Shown in pieces: positions 1 to 8,534 of a stretch of 64,000 nucleotides of DNA (the stretch's first letter is position 1; every line of letters begins with the position of its first letter). The position numbers and the translations under genes were made by a program. The DNA comes from Oscillospiraceae bacterium. Lineage in GTDB: Bacteria; Bacillota; Clostridia; Saccharofermentanales; Saccharofermentanaceae. The stretch lies in NCBI GenBank assembly GCA_902788505.1, contig CADAKH010000002.1, forward strand, positions 102,267 through 166,266. Direction: 5' to 3'. The notes beneath the pieces are model-generated. The model worked only from the letters and a program-made list of their open reading frames with translations, made no database searches and was not told the DNA's origin.

Positions 1-33
1 GAGGACTGATCCTTCCGGTTAATCAGATTTTTA

Positions 34-83
34 AGGGAGTTGCCTTGCGGGTGTTCATTCACTTAAGGGCAGCTCCTTTTTTA
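34..83 (+). terminator. Intrinsic terminator of an upstream gene
   Basis: GGAGTTGCC and GGGCAGCTCC can pair as a hairpin with a loop of about 20 nt, followed by a run of six T. It closes a transcription unit lying outside the window. The bases from here to gatC hold no gene. Confidence 0.7.
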
Positions 84-176
84 GGGTTAAGGCCTTTATT
101 TACTTAAAATAAGCATCATGTTAGAATTTTAAGGTTATAAACATGTATGTATCAGCAGATATAGGAGTGTAATTTC

Positions 177-464
177 ATGGAGATTACAAAAGATCTGGTT
201 CAGTATCTTGAGAGCCTCGGAAGGCTTGAGCTGAGTCCTGAAGATGAAGAGAAGACACAGAAGGCCCTGGGTGATATCCTGGGTTATTTCGATCAGCTCA
301 GCGAGCTCGATACCGAAGGTGTTGAGCCTTTGAGCCATGCGGCAGGCGTTTCAAACGTTACGCGTGAAGATGTCATCGCAAATGAAGATATGAGGGATGC
401 GGTATTATCCAACGCACCCGAGACAAAGGACGGTACGATCCTCGTGCCGAAGACCTTTGATTAA
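177..464 (+). CDS. gatC: Asp-tRNA(Asn)/Glu-tRNA(Gln) amidotransferase subunit C
   Basis: GatC is the small subunit of the GatCAB complex, which converts mischarged Glu-tRNA(Gln) or Asp-tRNA(Asn) to the correct amide form. It wraps around and stabilises GatA. The 95-residue protein has the family length and the family pattern: an N-terminal helix with LARLELSP-like sequence, then a central ILxYFDQLxELDTEGVEPLSH-type stretch. An AGGAG site at 163-167 lies about 9 nt before the ATG. gatA follows within about 10 nt and gatB follows that, so the three genes form one operon. The call rests on pattern and context, and both agree. Confidence 0.96.
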   Translation: MEITKDLVQYLESLGRLELSPEDEEKTQKALGDILGYFDQLSELDTEGVEPLSHAAGVSNVTREDVIANEDMRDAVLSNAPETKDGTILVPKTFD

Positions 465-475
465 GGGGTGTGTTT

Positions 476-1972
476 ATGACTGATATTGAGATCCGCAAAT
501 CAGGTGCACTTGAGATAGGTGCTGCAATAAAAGAAGGAAAGATCACTTCTGTCCAGGCGACAAAGGCTTTCCTTGATGCAATTGATGCAATCGACGGTGA
601 TTACAAAACTTATATCACGGTCACAAGAGATGAAGCTTTGGCTAAAGCTGCAAAAGCTGATGAGGCTATCAGGGCAGGAACTCTGACAGGCCCTCTTGCA
701 GGCGTACCGATCGCCATAAAGGACAACATCTGTACAAAGGGAATAAAGACCACATGCGCATCGAAGATGCTCGGAAACTTTGTTCCTCCTTACGATGCAG
801 AGGTAATCCGCAAGATAGAAGATGCCGGAATGATCATTCTCGGCAAGACAAATATGGATGAGTTCGCAATGGGGTCAACAACCGAGACCAGTTATTTCGG
901 TGCTACATCCAATCCCTGGGATAAGGACAGGGTTCCGGGCGGTTCATCCGGCGGTTCTGCCGCATGCGTTGCAGCTGCACTTGCACCGGTTGCACTGGGT
1001 TCTGATACGGGCGGATCGATAAGACAGCCTGCATCATTCTGCGGCGTAACGGGACTTAAGCCCACATACGGTTCTGTTTCAAGATACGGACTTGTCGCAT
1101 TCGCATCTTCACTGGATCAGATCGGACCTATTGCGAGAAAAGCAGAAGACATTGCTGCCGTATATAACATTATCAGCGGCAAGGACCAGAAGGACCAGTC
1201 TTCTCTCGAGTCCGAAAAGGTCGATCCCTCTAAGATCTCCTCTTACAGCTTTGAGGGTAAGAAGTTCGGTATTCCGGAAGAATATATCGGCGACGGTATT
1301 GATGACGACGTTAAGAAGGCTGTTCTTGATGCGGTTGAAGTCCTTAAGTCAAAGGGCGCATCGGTTGAGTTTTTCCCGATGCCCATCATCAAGTATGCGA
1401 TCCCGACCTATTACATAATCTGCACGGCTGAGGCATGCTCCAACCTGTCGAGATACGACGGCGTTAAGTACGGCTACAGACCGGAAGGTGTGGATGATCT
1501 GGGTCAGCTTTATATCAGGTCCAGAAGTGAGGGCTTCGGTCTTGAGGTCAAGAGAAGGATCATGCTCGGCAACTTCGTTCTCTCCTCAGGTTATTACGAT
1601 GCTTACTACAACAAGGCATTGAGAGTTAAAAATCTCATCAAGCAGGCTTTCGACAAGGCATTCGAAAAGTACGATGCAATCCTGGGACCGGTTGCTCCCA
1701 CGGCAGCTTTGAAGAAGGGCGAGAGCCTTACTGATCCTTTGAAAATGTATCTTGGCGATATCTGCACGGTTCTCGTAAATATCGTCGGTATTCCTGCGAT
1801 GTCCGTACCTTGCGGCTTCACATCGGACGGACTTCCCGTAGGTCTTCAGATCATGGGCAGGAGATTCGGTGAAGAGACAGTCATAGGTGTTGCATCTGCA
1901 TATCAGAAGGCTACAGCAGAAGAAGGGTTCGAGAACAAGATCCCCGAAGAAGTTTTAAGAGGGGAGGGCTGA
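476..1972 (+). CDS. gatA: Asp-tRNA(Asn)/Glu-tRNA(Gln) amidotransferase subunit A
   Basis: GatA is the glutaminase subunit of GatCAB; it releases ammonia from glutamine and channels it to GatB. The 498-residue protein shows the amidase signature: the lysine of the Lys-Ser-Ser triad in VPIAIKDNI near residue 70, then GGSSGGSAA and SDTGGSIRQPASFCG near residues 150-185 with the cis-Ser and nucleophile Ser. An in-frame GTG lies 6 nt upstream at 470, but the ATG at 476 is preferred because AAGGGG at 463-468 then sits about 7 nt away. It lies between gatC and gatB (4-nt gap), so expression is almost certainly coupled. Confidence 0.97.
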   Translation: MTDIEIRKSGALEIGAAIKEGKITSVQATKAFLDAIDAIDGDYKTYITVTRDEALAKAAKADEAIRAGTLTGPLAGVPIAIKDNICTKGIKTTCASKMLGNFVPPYDAEVIRKIEDAGMIILGKTNMDEFAMGSTTETSYFGATSNPWDKDRVPGGSSGGSAACVAAALAPVALGSDTGGSIRQPASFCGVTGLKPTYGSVSRYGLVAFASSLDQIGPIARKAEDIAAVYNIISGKDQKDQSSLESEKVDPSKISSYSFEGKKFGIPEEYIGDGIDDDVKKAVLDAVEVLKSKGASVEFFPMPIIKYAIPTYYIICTAEACSNLSRYDGVKYGYRPEGVDDLGQLYIRSRSEGFGLEVKRRIMLGNFVLSSGYYDAYYNKALRVKNLIKQAFDKAFEKYDAILGPVAPTAALKKGESLTDPLKMYLGDICTVLVNIVGIPAMSVPCGFTSDGLPVGLQIMGRRFGEETVIGVASAYQKATAEEGFENKIPEEVLRGEG

Positions 1973-1976
1973 TAAC

Positions 1977-3416
1977 ATGAAAGATTATGAGATGGTAATT
2001 GGCCTTGAAGTGCACTGCGAGCTCTCGACAGAATCAAAGATCTTCTGCGGATGCTCAGCCAAGTTCGGAGGCGAGCCCAACACACATGTATGCGAAGTAT
2101 GTTCCGGTATGCCGGGCACACTTCCTACGCTCAACAAGCAGGTAGTCGAGTATGCCGTCAAGGCAGGACTTGCTCTTAACTGTGAGATCACAAGAAACAA
2201 CAAGTTCGACAGAAAGAACTACTTCTATCCTGACCTTCCGAAGGCATATCAGATATCACAGCTCTACTATCCTATCTGCAGGAACGGTCATGTTGATATC
2301 AGGACATCCGAAGGAATGAAGTCCATCGGTATCCACGAGATCCACATGGAAGAGGATGCCGGAAAGCTCGTTCATGATCCTGTTACGGGAATGACTATGG
2401 TCGATTTCAACCGCTGTGGCGTTCCGCTCCTTGAGATCGTATCCGAGCCTGACTTCAGATCCGGCGAGGAAGTTATTGCATATCTCGAAAAGCTCAGAGA
2501 TACAATGCAGTATCTCGGCATTTCCGACTGCAAGATGCAGGAAGGTTCCATGAGAGCCGACGTTAACCTTTCCGTAAGGCCCAGAGGCCAGAAGGAGTTC
2601 GGCACAAGGACCGAGATGAAGAATATAGCAAGCCTTAAGGCAATCGAGCGCGCTATCGAATATGAGCGCGACAGACAGATCGACCTCATTGAGGAAGGCG
2701 GCAAGGTTGTCCAGGAGACAAGACGCTGGGATGATGAGCAGGAGTACACATACTCCATGCGTTCAAAGGAGAATGCACAGGATTACAAGTACTTCCCGGA
2801 TCCTGACCTCATGCCGATCAACATCTCTGACGAGTTCCTTGAAAAGGTAAGGTCAGAGCTTCCCGAGTTTGCCGATGCCAAGCGCGAAAGATATATTAAA
2901 GAGCTCGGACTTCCCGAATACGATGCCGAGATCATCACGGGAACGCCTGCGCTGGTCAAGGTTTTCGAGGCGGCATGCGAAGTAACATCAAAGCCTAAGG
3001 ACTGCTCCAACTGGCTCATGACAGACCTTCTCAAGATCGCAAAAGATGCAAAGGTCCTTGCAGCTGACATCGACTTTGACGGCAAGGTCATGGGTAAGAT
3101 CATCAACCTCGTAAACGAGAATAAGATCAACAGAAAGTCAGGCCAGAAGGCTCTCGAGGAAGCTTTCCTCAACGGAACTGATCCCGAGAAGTATATAGCT
3201 GACAACGGTCTTGCGATGGTATCTGATACAAGTGCCATTGAGCCTGTCATCAAGGAGATCATAGCAAGCAATGAGAAGGCCGTATCAGGCTATCTCGCAG
3301 GAGAAGAGAAGAACCTCACGTTCCTTATCGGCCAGTCCATGCGTGCCCTCAAGGGCAAGGCAGACCACCAGGTCGTAAGACAGACACTGATCGACCTTCT
3401 TAACGGAATGAAATAA
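1977..3416 (+). CDS. gatB: Asp-tRNA(Asn)/Glu-tRNA(Gln) amidotransferase subunit B
   Basis: GatB is the kinase/amidotransferase subunit that activates the tRNA-bound Glu or Asp with ATP and adds ammonia from GatA. The 479-residue length is typical. The N-terminus reads YEMVIGLEVHCELST, followed by the family segments CEVCSGMPGTLPTLN, RKNYFYPDLPKAYQISQ and HMEEDAGKLVHD (metal-binding region). The C-terminal GatB/YqeY tail is rich in Lys and Glu, with LIGQSMRALKGKAD near the end. Its stop codon overlaps the next start by 1 nt (TAATG), so the CBS-domain gene is probably on the same mRNA. Confidence 0.97.
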   Translation: MKDYEMVIGLEVHCELSTESKIFCGCSAKFGGEPNTHVCEVCSGMPGTLPTLNKQVVEYAVKAGLALNCEITRNNKFDRKNYFYPDLPKAYQISQLYYPICRNGHVDIRTSEGMKSIGIHEIHMEEDAGKLVHDPVTGMTMVDFNRCGVPLLEIVSEPDFRSGEEVIAYLEKLRDTMQYLGISDCKMQEGSMRADVNLSVRPRGQKEFGTRTEMKNIASLKAIERAIEYERDRQIDLIEEGGKVVQETRRWDDEQEYTYSMRSKENAQDYKYFPDPDLMPINISDEFLEKVRSELPEFADAKRERYIKELGLPEYDAEIITGTPALVKVFEAACEVTSKPKDCSNWLMTDLLKIAKDAKVLAADIDFDGKVMGKIINLVNENKINRKSGQKALEEAFLNGTDPEKYIADNGLAMVSDTSAIEPVIKEIIASNEKAVSGYLAGEEKNLTFLIGQSMRALKGKADHQVVRQTLIDLLNGMK

Positions 3417-4759
3417 TGGACACACTGCTAAGCATTTTACTGGTCTTATTCTTCGTTCTCGTCAACGCCTTTTTCTCAGGCACCGAGATGGCAGTCATCT
3501 CGCTTAACGATGCGAAAATGCATAAGCTTGCCGAAGACGGCGACAAGAAGGCTTTGCGCGTTATCAAGTTCCTTGATAACCCCGGAAGCTTCCTTGCGAC
3601 GATCCAGGTAGGCGTTACGCTTGCCGGATTCTTATCGTCCGCTTTTGCTGCCAACAGTTTTGCTTCCAAACTGGCGCTTTGGGCCGATCCCGAGTCGCTC
3701 CATCCCTGGATGGAATCCTTGTGGACCGTCGTCATAACGCTGGTCCTTTCCTATTTCTCACTTGTTTTGGGTGAGCTCGTTCCCAAGCGCATTGCACAGA
3801 ATTATCCTGAGAAGTGGGCTTTTGCCGCTGCCAATATCGTTAAGTTTATCGGCGCGGTCTTAAAGCCGTTCGTATGGTTCCTTACCAAGTCTACGAACTT
3901 CATCCTCATGCTTTTCAAGATCGATCCCAACCAGACTGATAAGCCGGTTACTGAGGAAGAGATCCGCATGATGGTAGACGTCGGTTCCGAATCAGGCAAC
4001 ATCGAGGATACTGAAAAAGAGATGATCGAGAACGTTTTCGAGTTCAACGACAAGGAAGTCTCGGAGATCATGACGCACAGGAAAAAGATCGTCTCACTCC
4101 CGATCGATGCTGATTACGACGAAGTCATGCGCGTTGCAAGGGAAGAGAAGTTCACGAGGATTCCTGTCTATAAGGATACGATCGATGACATCATCGGAAT
4201 CCTTCACATAAAAGACCTTATCGGCATCATGCCGCCAACGGAAGATGCGCCTTTCAAGCTCGAGAAGTTCATCAGAGAGCCGCTAATCGTCCACGAGACA
4301 CGTAAGATCTCATCGCTTTTCGGCGAGATGAAGAACTGCGGTATGCAGATGGCCGTTATCGTTGACGAGTACGGCGGAACGATGGGAATCGCAACTATTG
4401 AGGATATGCTCGAAGAGCTCGTAGGCAACATCACCGATGAGTTCGACGATGAAGTTGACGAATTTGTAAGGCTCTCCAACGGTGACTACATCGTAAGGGG
4501 TGACATGACTTTAAGCGACCTTGAGGATGTCATTGACATAGAGCTTACAAACGATGAGTACGATACGATCGCAGGACTTGTCATCTCGCAGCTTGACCGT
4601 GTTCCGGAAGAGACGGAAAAGCCTGTAGTCAATTACAAGAACCTGAGGATCAAGGTGCTGAAGGTCGAGGAGAACGCTATCGCCAAAGTCCTGATACACA
4701 TTAATCCCGTTGAAGTTCCGGAAGACGCAAAGGAAGAGAGTTCCAAAGGCGATGAGTAA
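3416..4759 (+). CDS. CNNM/CorC-HlyC family membrane protein with CBS domains
   Basis: A 447-residue protein of the CNNM (DUF21) transporter family, members of which are linked to Mg2+ or Co2+ efflux. Seen: three or four hydrophobic segments in the first 150 residues, including a start-proximal helix followed by AFFSGTEMAVISLND; then two CBS domains (about residues 205-325) with EVSEIMTHRKKIVSLP and FTRIPVYKDTIDDIIGILH; then a CorC_HlyC C-terminal domain ending near residue 435 with DEYDTIAGLVISQL. Older annotation calls such proteins hemolysins, which is misleading. It overlaps gatB by 1 nt and the HAD gene by 8 nt. The transported ion cannot be read from sequence. Confidence 0.9.
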   Translation: MDTLLSILLVLFFVLVNAFFSGTEMAVISLNDAKMHKLAEDGDKKALRVIKFLDNPGSFLATIQVGVTLAGFLSSAFAANSFASKLALWADPESLHPWMESLWTVVITLVLSYFSLVLGELVPKRIAQNYPEKWAFAAANIVKFIGAVLKPFVWFLTKSTNFILMLFKIDPNQTDKPVTEEEIRMMVDVGSESGNIEDTEKEMIENVFEFNDKEVSEIMTHRKKIVSLPIDADYDEVMRVAREEKFTRIPVYKDTIDDIIGILHIKDLIGIMPPTEDAPFKLEKFIREPLIVHETRKISSLFGEMKNCGMQMAVIVDEYGGTMGIATIEDMLEELVGNITDEFDDEVDEFVRLSNGDYIVRGDMTLSDLEDVIDIELTNDEYDTIAGLVISQLDRVPEETEKPVVNYKNLRIKVLKVEENAIAKVLIHINPVEVPEDAKEESSKGDE

Positions 4760-5411
4760 GTATGATCTTGTCCTTTACGACCTTGACGGAACGCTCTGGG
4801 ATTCCATTCCTCTTATAATGGAATGCTTCAAAAAGGCCTACGAGATCATCTTGGGAGGCACTGACCGCACCGATGACGACCTGATGAGCTATATCGGAAG
4901 GCCTCTGGGTGACACTTTCGCGATGCATGACGATGAGACAAAAGAGAAGCTCATGAAAGCTTATCTTGATTACAATTGCGCCAGACTCAGGGAGAATGCT
5001 GTCCCGATCTTCCCCGGAGTCTATGATTTTCTCTCGAAAATAAGGACTTCAGGTACTTTGCAGGGTGTAGTGACTTCAAAAAGAGAGACATCCGCGATGA
5101 TCACGATAGACCTTCTAGAGCTTTCGGGATATTTCAATACCATGGTTTTCCGTGAGGCGACGGAGCGTGCAAAACCGCACGGCGATCCGCTGATCGAGGC
5201 TGCGCGCCGCATGGGGATTACCGATATGAGCCGTGTTCTCTATGTCGGAGATGCCGTTCCTGATATCCTTTCGGCAAAAGATGCCGGTGCGGATTTCGCC
5301 CTCGTAGGGTGGACAAAGATGCCCAGAGCCGAGATCGAGAGCCTCATGCCTGATTACATTATCGAGGTTCCGGAGCAACTTCCTTGCATTATCAAGGCCT
5401 CCGAATTATAA
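4752..5411 (+). CDS. HAD-superfamily hydrolase, phosphoglycolate-phosphatase-like
   Basis: A 219-residue haloacid-dehalogenase-type phosphatase. Motif I is DLDGTLWDS (nucleophile Asp and acid/base Asp) near residue 10; motif II is the Ser in VVTSKRE; motif III is the Lys in RAKPHGDP; motif IV is YVGDAVPDILSAKDAG. The alpha-helical cap between motifs I and II fits the PGP/Gph subgroup. The open frame extends 14 codons further upstream into the CNNM gene, but the ATG at 4752 is chosen because MSKYDLVLYDLDGT matches the usual N-terminus and gives an 8-nt overlap with the previous stop. Substrate unknown. Confidence 0.88.
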   Translation: MSKYDLVLYDLDGTLWDSIPLIMECFKKAYEIILGGTDRTDDDLMSYIGRPLGDTFAMHDDETKEKLMKAYLDYNCARLRENAVPIFPGVYDFLSKIRTSGTLQGVVTSKRETSAMITIDLLELSGYFNTMVFREATERAKPHGDPLIEAARRMGITDMSRVLYVGDAVPDILSAKDAGADFALVGWTKMPRAEIESLMPDYIIEVPEQLPCIIKASEL

Positions 5412-5460
5412 TGTTTGGTGCTTTTTACTAATAAATATATAAAATAAGGTGGGTAGGAAA

Positions 5461-6990
5461 ATGGCAAAGACCTCCAAGTCCAAGTCCGGAAAGTCCAGCA
5501 GAACAGTAGCTACAGGCGGTGTGGCTGCGGTAATAGTCGTTATCGTCCTTGTTATCGCCTGCTTTTTCACATATATCTCCGGCATACTTCCCAAGACACT
5601 TACAGGTGTTTCAATTCAGGAGACTCTCCCCGACGGTACAACAAAGACTGTAAAGAATTTCACTGTTCTTGAGACAAACTTCCATTTCAGAGAAGTCTAT
5701 GATTCATATTCACAGTACGGAATGGTTTCTGAAGAGCATCTCGATGAGATTTACGATCCCACCAAGAACGAGACATACAGAGACTGGCTTTTGAGAGAGG
5801 CTGCAAAGCAGATGAAGACTCTTGCACTTGTTGAGCGTTCTGCTCAGGAGTCAGGCTTCATTCAGTACTCAAAGGCACGTGTTCTTGCTGCAAAGAACCT
5901 TGAGACTCTTGATCTTTACGCAATGATGTACGGATTTCCTTCCGGTCAGAAGTATCTTGAGACTCTTTACGGAACAGGTATGACAAGAAGACTTTATACT
6001 GATTTCCAGGCACGCGAGATTCTCGTCCAGGAGTATGGTGCTTATATGCAGCAGTTCGATCCTGCAATCGTTCCTACTGACGAACAGGTTCAGGCAAGAT
6101 TCGACGAGAATCCCTACAAGTATTATGAATATGACTACAACTACTACTTTGTAGCAGCAGACAAGGATGATGCAGGTCAGGTAGTAGATTACGACAAGTG
6201 CGTATCAGCTGCAGAGAAGATCGCCAAGGCTACATCAGATTCAGCTTCCTTCAGAAAGGCTGTTATGGCTTATCTCGAGGATAAGGGTGATGAGGATGCT
6301 CTCAAGAGTTTTGAGGAAGATGCAGATCCCACATTCACAGAGAATGCTACATACTCAATGGCTGCTTATATGTCACCTGAAGTTAAGGACTATATCTTTA
6401 GCGACAACAAGGCAGGCGACGTAAAGACAGTAGAGTCTGATTTCGGTGTTTATGTCGTATACATCGCTGACAAGAGACTTCAGGACACAAAGACAGTTTC
6501 TTACAGAGTTCTTACTCTAAGCACAGGTGCAAGTAGCACAGCTACACCCGAGGAGAATCAGGCAGCTGTCGATCAGACGATCGCTGATGCATCTGCTTAC
6601 TGTGTACAGGGAATGGATCCTTTCGCTTTCTACAATGTCGTTAAGGAGCATTCAACAGACCAAAATGCAGTTATCTCCGGCGGTTACAATGATTCAATAA
6701 CAGTAGATGCTTTCGAACCTGCAGAAGGCGAGGGAACAAATAAGGCCGTTAAAGAAGCAGGTGAGTGGCTTTTCGATGACAGCCGTAAGCAGGGTGACAT
6801 CAAGATCATCGTATCTGATGACCAGAAGACGGTTAACGTATACTATTTTGAGACATCAAGAACATCCTGGCAGTCAGCTGTCAGAAGCGAGATCATCTCT
6901 TCTAATTTCAACAGCTGGAATGCAAGCCTTGAGAGCAATTCACCTGAATATGTTGTCAACGCAGGTCTTTGCAGATACTTGATTTATTAA
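5461..6990 (+). CDS. Membrane-anchored SurA/PrsA-like peptidyl-prolyl isomerase family protein
   Basis: A 509-residue protein with a Lys/Ser-rich cytoplasmic start, one transmembrane helix (about residues 20-40, GGVAAVIVVIVLVIACFF) and a large extracytoplasmic part. The part after the helix resembles SurA/PrsA N-terminal chaperone regions. A segment around residues 290-345 (SPEVKDYIFSDNKAGDV, then a FGVYVVYIADKRLQD strand) resembles the end of a parvulin domain. Full parvulin catalytic residues are not clear, so activity is uncertain; a chaperone for secreted proteins is a reasonable inference. The ATG at 5461 is preferred to an in-frame GTG at 5449 because AGGTGG at 5446-5451 is well spaced for the ATG. 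A terminator follows. Confidence 0.7.
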   Translation: MAKTSKSKSGKSSRTVATGGVAAVIVVIVLVIACFFTYISGILPKTLTGVSIQETLPDGTTKTVKNFTVLETNFHFREVYDSYSQYGMVSEEHLDEIYDPTKNETYRDWLLREAAKQMKTLALVERSAQESGFIQYSKARVLAAKNLETLDLYAMMYGFPSGQKYLETLYGTGMTRRLYTDFQAREILVQEYGAYMQQFDPAIVPTDEQVQARFDENPYKYYEYDYNYYFVAADKDDAGQVVDYDKCVSAAEKIAKATSDSASFRKAVMAYLEDKGDEDALKSFEEDADPTFTENATYSMAAYMSPEVKDYIFSDNKAGDVKTVESDFGVYVVYIADKRLQDTKTVSYRVLTLSTGASSTATPEENQAAVDQTIADASAYCVQGMDPFAFYNVVKEHSTDQNAVISGGYNDSITVDAFEPAEGEGTNKAVKEAGEWLFDDSRKQGDIKIIVSDDQKTVNVYYFETSRTSWQSAVRSEIISSNFNSWNASLESNSPEYVVNAGLCRYLIY

Positions 6991-7017
6991 TTTTTATAAA
7001 TAATAAATAAAAGTTAC

Positions 7018-7048
7018 AAGCACCACTTTCACAGGTGGTGCTTTTTTA
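7018..7048 (+). terminator. Intrinsic terminator
   Basis: AAGCACCACT and AGGTGGTGCTT form a near-perfect stem with a 5-nt loop, followed by six T. It ends the transcript of the SurA/PrsA-like gene. Confidence 0.9.
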
Positions 7049-7129
7049 TTGCTTTTGACAAGTACACTATCGACCTGATTGGTAATAAGATAAACTTGCT
7101 TTTTAAAAGCGAATAAGGAGGATAATACT

Positions 7130-8074
7130 ATGAAAAAAGTATTGGCACTGATTCTCGGCCTTTCTATGTTGCTCGGTATAGCTGCTTGCGGCAAAAAAGT
7201 TGAAGTTCCTTCAAAGAGCGATGTAAAGAAAGCTGCTGCAGAAGAGTATGACATGGACTTCAAGGTCGATTCTGAAGAGGTTTCCAAGGATCAGAAGGAA
7301 GCTGAGTGGGTATTGATCTCAAAGGACGGTTCTCTCGAGGTTACAGTTACATGGAGCGCTAAGAAGCCCGATGATTTCGAGTTCGAAGCAGAAGAGCATC
7401 CTGAAGCAACTGAGACAGAGCCTGTTGTTGTAACAGAGACATCTGAGGAGACATCCGAGACAACAACTGCTGCTACAACCGCTGCAACTGAGACTTCTGC
7501 AAATGCGTCAGAGACAAACGCTTCTGAGACATCTGCAAACAGCACAGTTAATACAAGCGGCAACCTTTATGTTAACTTCGATGAGATGAACTTCTATGTT
7601 AACGGTCAGAAGTTCACACTCGGCAAGACAACACTTCAGGAAATGATCGATGCAGGCGTTCCTTTCGATTCCGAAGATATCGAGAATGCAGGCAACAACG
7701 TTAAGTCCAACAGTGAGTCTGAAGGCTTCAAGATCGTTCTCGGTGATTACTACTATGCAAGAGTTTACTGCATGAACGATACAGACAGCGGCAAGCCCGC
7801 AAAGGATTGCTTCATCCACGAGATCTCATGGGATGCAAGAGATCAGGAGCAGAACATCCTTTCATTCGACTTCCCTTTCACACTCACAATCGATGAGCTT
7901 AAGGCTAACTCCGGTGAGCCTAACAACGATCCTTTCCACTATGAAGATGGTGACTATATCTCTGATACATTGAGATATACAAAGGATGCTGAAAGATACT
8001 TCAATGACAACCAGTATGAATTTGAGTTCCAGAAGGGTGTTCTTGACGGTGTCCGCATCACATACATTCCTTAA
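7130..8074 (+). CDS. Hypothetical lipoprotein with Thr/Ser/Glu-rich linker
   Basis: A 314-residue predicted lipoprotein of unknown function. The N-terminus is a lipoprotein signal peptide: MKK, a hydrophobic core, and the lipobox GIAAC with Cys near residue 20. A short N-terminal domain (residues 25-90) is followed by a low-complexity linker of about 55 residues rich in T, E, A and S. A second domain begins at LYVNFDEMNFYVNGQKFTLG and ends at ITYIP, with several aromatic-rich strands. GGAGG lies just before the ATG, and TTGACA at 7055-7060 may be a -35 element. Terminators on both sides make it monocistronic. I do not recognise the C-terminal domain. Confidence 0.85.
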   Translation: MKKVLALILGLSMLLGIAACGKKVEVPSKSDVKKAAAEEYDMDFKVDSEEVSKDQKEAEWVLISKDGSLEVTVTWSAKKPDDFEFEAEEHPEATETEPVVVTETSEETSETTTAATTAATETSANASETNASETSANSTVNTSGNLYVNFDEMNFYVNGQKFTLGKTTLQEMIDAGVPFDSEDIENAGNNVKSNSESEGFKIVLGDYYYARVYCMNDTDSGKPAKDCFIHEISWDARDQEQNILSFDFPFTLTIDELKANSGEPNNDPFHYEDGDYISDTLRYTKDAERYFNDNQYEFEFQKGVLDGVRITYIP

Positions 8075-8108
8075 TCTACGGAATAGTAATTAATAAAGAC
8101 TTTATAAC

Positions 8109-8142
8109 GGGAGCTGTTTCATAATGAGACAGCTCCTGTTTT
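8109..8142 (+). terminator. Intrinsic terminator
   Basis: GGGAGCTGTTTC and GAGACAGCTCC form an 11-bp stem with a short loop, followed by TGTTTTGT. It closes the lipoprotein gene. Confidence 0.88.
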
Positions 8143-8175
8143 GTATTGAGAATGCCACTTTATGTTTTGCTGCTG

Positions 8176-8204
8176 TTGACAACCTATCATTCATATAGTA
8201 TTTT
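8176..8204 (+). promoter_or_regulatory. Sigma-A-type promoter of the trpEG T-box transcript
   Basis: TTGACA at 8176-8181, a 17-nt spacer, and TATTTT at 8199-8204. It lies just upstream of the T-box, so transcription would start near 8211. Confidence 0.65.
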
Positions 8205-8221
8205 TATCTCAATTTAATCAA

Positions 8222-8497
8222 ACCGTTGACGGAGAGTGAGTAGCTTCCAGGAAACCTGTCAAAGAGAGCCCGGGATGGTGAGATCCGGACACAAGGACCT
8301 TTTAGCGAATGGACTCCGGAGGGCGCGAAGGAAAGGGAATCCCCCAAGTATATTGCGACGTATGGCATACGTAAGTTGCCGGAGATATGTTGGTATCTTG
8401 CAAGCGCACGGGTCATGCCGTGAATCAAGGTGGCACCGCGGATAAGCTTTTATTCGTCCTTGACAGAAGATAAGAGATCTTTTGTCGGGGGCTTTTT
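8222..8497 (+). ncRNA. T-box riboswitch leader, predicted tRNA-Trp specificity
   Basis: T-box leaders sense uncharged tRNA and let transcription pass a terminator. Seen: GGAGAGTGAGTAGC at the 5' side with the AGTAG specifier-loop motif; the matching 3' side GAATGGAC with candidate specifier codon TGG (Trp) at 8310-8312; the T-box sequence AAGGTGGCACCGCG at 8427-8440; and a terminator hairpin (GACAGAAGAT pairing with ATCTTTTGTC) plus T-run at about 8462-8497. The UGGC bulge would pair with a tRNA whose discriminator is G, as expected for bacterial tRNA-Trp. The downstream gene is trpE, which fits. Confidence 0.93.
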
Positions 8498-8534
8498 TAT
8501 TGCCTTTGACAAAGAAAAGCCGGAGGTAATAAAT

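Noticed and set aside
8430..8534. Extended N-terminus of TrpE
   Set aside because: It would translate the T-box terminator; CGGAGGT marks the ATG at 8535.
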